NCBI GenBank assembly: GCA_008921705.1
Contig: VFFE01007128.1
Location: 1,550,035 to 1,614,034 of the forward strand
Direction: 5' to 3'
DNA: 64,000 bases
Origin: Burhinus oedicnemus
Lineage: Eukaryota; Chordata; Aves; Charadriiformes; Burhinidae
A program made the position numbers and the translations under genes. Under the pieces are notes generated by a model, which was not told the DNA's origin, did not search any database, and was given only the letters and a program-made list of their open reading frames with translations. This document shows, piece by piece, positions 59,481-64,000 of the stretch (positions are counted from its first letter, which is position 1; the number at the start of each line of letters is the position of its first letter).

Positions 59481-62145
59481 GAAATACCTAGCAAAAATAC
59501 TTTAAAGTTAAGAAAAATCCCTAAATTATATTTTCTTTTCTAATTAATCCATAAAAGACAGCAAAATCATATTGATATTGCATGTTTAGACACCATACTC
59601 TTCATCAAAACAAGTTCTGCTTGAAAATAATTTTCCAGCTCTGACCAAACATAGAAATAAAAAGAATGGCTAATACACTGTGATTATGAGAGTTAGGATG
59701 AATGAGATTTTTTGTCTCATGAGAATGTAAAAATGAACCAGTATCGGCACTGGGGTGCACAGAGGTATCTCCACCTTAAATGGCTGTTAGTGAAAAGCTG
59801 CCCGCAATTACTTTTGTATATGAGTTTAAGGATGCTTTTGGTAAGTAATTCTTCTACCACATGTGGAGAACTAGTACTATGTCCTACTGAAACACTGCCT
59901 CGCAGGGTGCAGTGACCACCGGCACCTTGATCAGATACCTACCAGTCCATACAGGAATCGGAACATCACAATTTGTTAGAAGAAAAAAAATGTGCCAGTA
60001 TGATGCTATTTCATAATACGAAGTAGCCATATGCTATGAACTACATCAATTTGAGCCTTGGGTGTTGAGGGACTTCAAACAATGGTCAGGCCACAAAGTA
60101 ATAGCAACTGCTTTATACAGAGTCCTGGAAACCAGAGCAACCGGGGCTTGCTTTCCCATCCCTCAAAACAATGTAAAGAGGACAGAACATTTATTTATTA
60201 AAAAAATATTAATATGGCAGCTACATCAGTTATTAGAAACTAACTATAAGCTGCAACACAGAATTGGAATTAATCAAGATTTAGAAGGCTAATGCCAAGA
60301 ACTGTACCATGCTGAAACTACAATGTAAGCAACTTCCTTCTAGAAGTAAACACCTTTTTCCTTTAGCAATTCCACTCAATGCCCCAACCCATCAGGAAAG
60401 GCATCAATAAATCTAATAAAGAAGTGCAACCTTTATCAGATAATTCAGAACAAGATTCTTTGAAACACTGTTAACCGTAAGCATTTTGGACTGCTTCCAA
60501 GCTGCCATTCTCATTCTATGAGTTTTGAATATTCAGAGTAATGAAACTGCCAGTGAATGTAATAAATGGATATAAAACATTTTCTTTACTTCAGTGAAGC
60601 AGCAAAAAAACGCCTAAAGAAATTGTCTGTTTAATTGAGAACCAAAGCATGGCTGCCCAAATCTATTTGAAAAACCAGCAAACATAACAAGGCAAATTTT
60701 AAACAGCATGATAGATTTTAAAAACAGAGCTCCGGCAAATGGCTAAGTTACCCTTGCATAATAAGTTACCATATATCAACTGCTTTGCTATACCTATCCC
60801 CAGACACTTTCTTACCTCGAGGCATACTGAAATAACTACAAAATAAATTGAGATCACTTTCCCTGTCCCTCAACAAAGGAAAACATCTACTTCACACTAA
60901 CCACAGAGTACTGCTAGATGTGAGCATGTACATAAATAATTATTGAGAGACACCTTAGAGTTTTTCTCAGCTTTTCCCATCAGATTATTTGTAATAACTT
61001 TTTTGTGTATTTTCATTTATCCTGTTGGGAAAGATATTCAAATTGTTTGGTATTTGTCTAGATATAGTGGATTTAATATTACATTTCAAGTAGACAAACT
61101 AAGCCAACCTACTGTGGTTTTCAGCACTCCCATGCTTAGCAAAGACGCTTTGTAAAAACAAAATTATCTCAGAATATCCATCCTGAAGATAGGTCAACTA
61201 CTTATCAGAAAGGATCTAAGAAGTACCAATACATCTGTAAAGACTAGCATTGAGGTTTTTTACCTCAGCATCATCTCATTTTACTCTCACTAAGTGTTGG
61301 TAACCTACAATATAACTGTTAAATGGGAGCCCAGTGGCACTCTCATTACTGGTGGTAAAACTAGGGGGTAATACTGAATATAAAGCATTAACTTTGTTAC
61401 AGTAACACAATACATTTGTTTGTTTAGATCTTATGCTATTACTTCATTATGAAAACATCACGCAGTGAAAGAATTATCAATAATGTCTTTATTCTTAATA
61501 CAGCTTTCCCTTTTTAGAAGTGTTGTTTCTTAAGCAACAGTAGGGTGCACAACATATTAAATTAAGATATGTAATGATATGAAAATTCATAACATTATTT
61601 CCAGAATGAACTTTCTGCTAGTTTCAAATGCATTATTCACTTGTGAGAAGCTGAAATTAATATACTCCCTTATATTATTCTAGAACTCAGTAATTGACCT
61701 AAAAACAACATGTAGTATCCTATAAAAAATAAACAAGCAAGTGTTCCAACTTACATGCAGAAGATTTTAACAGCTTTTTTAAACAAAAGATTAAGTAATT
61801 GTAATGAATTTAAGTTTAAAGTTAAGTATATGCGTCACGTTGTATTCCGAGGCTAATAATATTACTTCAAAATCTTAAAGTTTGGCCATGAATACCCTGA
61901 GTTACGATGAGCTCAGGACTAACCCAGGGAGGAATACAGTTCAAATATCTTTATGAAACAAAAATCCCTAACAATCTTCTACTGGGATTTTCAAAACTGA
62001 CTAAAGAAATTACTTATCCTACTGAAAGCAAGAAGATCTTGAATTCCTAAATTTTTATGTTTTAAAAACAACAGCATGCTATAGCCCCTAATCAGGTATG
62101 CCAAGTTTTACATAATCTATGTATCTGTCCATCCTCAGAAATTTT

Positions 62146-63512
62146 CATAGAATCATAGAATTGTTTAGGTTAGAAAAGACCTTTAAGATCATCTAGTCCA
62201 ACCATTGACCCGACTCTACCAGGTCTGCCACTAAACCATGTCTCTAAGCACCACATCTACACGACTTTGAAACACATCTAGGGATGGTGACTCAACCACC
62301 TCCCTGGGCAGCCTCTTCCAATGTTTGATAACTCTTGCAGTGAAAAATTTTTTCCTAATGTCCAGCCTAAACCTCCCCTGGCGCAACTTGAACCCATTTC
62401 CTCTTGTCCTATCGCTAGTTACTTGGGAGAAGAGATCAGCTCCCATCTCACTACAACCTCCTTNNNNNNNNNNNNNNNNNNNNNNNNNNNNNNNNNNNNN
62501 NNNNNNNNCCCAGGTCCTTTTCTGCCAGGCAGCTTTCCAGCCACTCCTCCCCAAGCCTGTAGCGTTGCCTGGGGTTGTTGTGACCGAAGTGCGGGACCCG
62601 GCACTTGGCCTTGTTAAACCACATGCCATTGGCTTCAGCTCATCGATCCAGTCTGTCCAGATCTCTCTGCAGAGCCTTCCTACCCTCAAGCAGATCAACA
62701 CTGCCGCTTAATTTGGTGTCATCTACAGACTTACTGAGGGTGCACTCAATCCCCTCATCCAGATCATCAATAAAGATACTAAACAAGGCTGGCCCCAAAA
62801 CTGAGCCCTGAGGAACACTGCTTAAGACCTGCCGCCAACTGGATTTAACGCCATTCACCACAACTCCCTGGGCTCGGCCATCCAGCCAGTTTTTAACCCA
62901 GCGAAGAGTATACCTGTCTAAGCCATGGGCTGCCAGTTTCTCTAGCAGAATGCTGTGGGAGACTGTGTCAAAGGCCTTCCTAAAGTCCAAGTAGGCAACA
63001 TCCACAGCCTTTCTTTCATCCACCAGGCGGGCCACCTGGTTGTAAAAGGAGATCAGGTTGGTCAAACAGGACGTGCCTTTCATGAACCCATGCTGGCTGG
63101 GCCTGATCCCCTGGTTGTCCTTCACATGCCGCGTGAGTGCACTCAGGATGATCCGTTCCATGATCTTTCCTGGCACCAAGGTCAGGCTGACAGGCCTGTA
63201 ATGGCTTGGATCCTCCTTCTGGCCCTTCTTGTACATGGGTGTCACACTGGCAAGGCTCCAGTCATCTGGGACCTCCCCTGTTGACCAAGACTGCTGCTAA
63301 ATGATGGAGAGTGGCTTGGCAAGCTCCTCCGCCAGCTCCCTCAGCACTCTCGGGTGGATCCCATCTTGGCCTATAGACTTGTGACTGTCCAGTTGGTGTA
63401 GCAGGTCACTAACTGCTTCCTCTTGGATTATGTGGGGTTTATTCTGTTCTTCATCCCTGTCTTCCAGCTCAGGGGGTTGAATACCCTGAGGATGACTGGT
63501 CTTACTTATTAC
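62146..63512 (-). mobile_element. CR1 LINE with reverse transcriptase, containing an assembly gap
   Basis: Minus-strand CR1. Its 3' tail (62146-62463) is almost identical to the copy at 42.6 kb. Beyond a run of N, the frame at 62640-63245 encodes the RT palm: [58 protein letters not shown] and [20 protein letters not shown]. The catalytic box reads [10 protein letters not shown] where CR1 normally has LSKFADDTKL, so this copy has lost two conserved residues next to the aspartates. The 5' end is truncated near 63512, before the endonuclease. Confidence 0.93.
62464..62508. other. Assembly gap (45 N)
   Basis: A run of 45 undetermined bases inside the CR1. Sequence on the left ends in CTACAACCTCCTT; on the right it begins CCCAGGTCCTTTTCTGCC. 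In the CR1 copy at 43.5-44.1 kb these flanks are more than 300 bp apart, so the gap length is probably not its real size. Confidence 0.97.
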
Positions 63513-64000
63513 TATTTTGACACAATGAATAAACTAGATTTGGTAGTTTTATAGAGATCTCCAAAATAATTAAAGTACTTCTACTTCCATTGCATGAACA
63601 AGCAATCAGATAGAGGATCATGCCCGTGTAAGTACTCTAACTGGCAAAAAGACTACATCATTAGCTCATACTATTATACAGCAAGCTAGGTACAAGATAG
63701 AGCATCCTTACAAAGTTCAACAGCAGGAACAGCAACAACATTCTCATTTCCTTTAGCATCAACATCAATCAACTCAAGACACTAATTCATATAAAACAAG
63801 ACTTCGTTAGTTCAAGTACTCACGGCATTTCTTGATTTAGAAGTCTGAGGCTTCAGACATTTTCTAGATGAGATACAGCAAAACAGGCACACAGTTCTTG
63901 TAAGAACAAGAGGAGGACTGAATTAGCAGTGAGTTGTGCAGTAAAACTATACAGTTGAACCATCAACACCACATGAAATCCTGAAAAATTCAGTAGATGT

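Larger units (their letters stand above)
54072..64000 (-). other. DNER: DNER intron 1 (partial)
   Basis: Intron upstream of exon 2 in gene order, running off the window. It contains a probable minus-strand LTR 5' end at 54616, an A19 run near 56690, a 20-bp palindrome at 57223-57242, a MIR-like relic at 59.1-59.2 kb, a 13-bp inverted repeat at 59441-59480, and a minus-strand CR1 with an assembly gap at 62.1-63.5 kb. No exon is seen. The first exon, normally GC-rich, must be further upstream. Confidence 0.8.

Noticed and set aside
62640..63245. A 201-codon frame that could look like a host gene
   Set aside because: It is CR1 reverse transcriptase ([20 protein letters not shown]) in a truncated element.
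1..64000. CRISPR arrays, operons, tRNA or rRNA genes
   Set aside because: This is vertebrate intronic sequence; no regularly spaced repeats, cloverleaf or rRNA segments were seen. The box B-like sequence at 59106 belongs to a SINE relic.

Overview
This window is a stretch of an avian chromosome lying almost entirely inside one large protein-coding gene, DNER (Delta/Notch-like EGF repeat-containing receptor), on the minus strand. Bird origin is inferred from several CR1 LINE tails ending in the 8-bp ATTCTATG/GATTCTGT-type motif, from LTRs beginning TGTCCTGG, and from eroded MIR/CORE-SINE relics. The species cannot be named from the sequence. On the minus strand I reconstruct seven consecutive internal exons. 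Each has GT/AG borders, and the reading frame closes at every junction (phases 0,0,2,1,0,1,1,1), giving about 399 codons without a stop. The first exon (signal peptide and first EGF) lies beyond position 64000. The last exons (remaining EGFs, transmembrane segment, cytoplasmic tail) lie below position 1. Exons are numbered 2 to 8 on the assumption that one exon lies upstream.

Layout, in gene order from high to low coordinate: intron 1 (partial, 54072-64000) carries a minus-strand CR1 with an assembly gap, a MIR relic and a probable LTR fragment. Exon 2 is 53775-54071. Intron 2 (41475-53774) holds a cluster of CR1s, one inserted inside another, and a 340-bp solo LTR with a 5-bp target-site duplication. 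Exon 3 is 41380-41474 and exon 4 is 38785-38951. Intron 4 (23061-38784) holds an LTR interrupted by a CR1, two MIR-like relics and a G21 tract. Exon 5 is 22915-23060, exon 6 is 16308-16461, exon 7 is 10851-10964, and exon 8 is 1348-1572. Intron 7 (1573-10850) contains the least explained stretch of the window: a strongly A-rich, T-poor tract followed by a CpG-dense GC island with a two-tier hairpin.

The encoded part of DNER runs from the second EGF module through a linker, a non-EGF extracellular block with several N-glycosylation sequons, and about five further EGF modules. The open frames outside these exons are either CR1 endonuclease/RT remnants or chance ORFs. I found no second host gene, no RNA gene that I can support, and no bacterial-type system. 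The candidates for novelty are the intron-7 GC hairpin island, a tandem in-frame acceptor at exon 8, and the nested repeat history.
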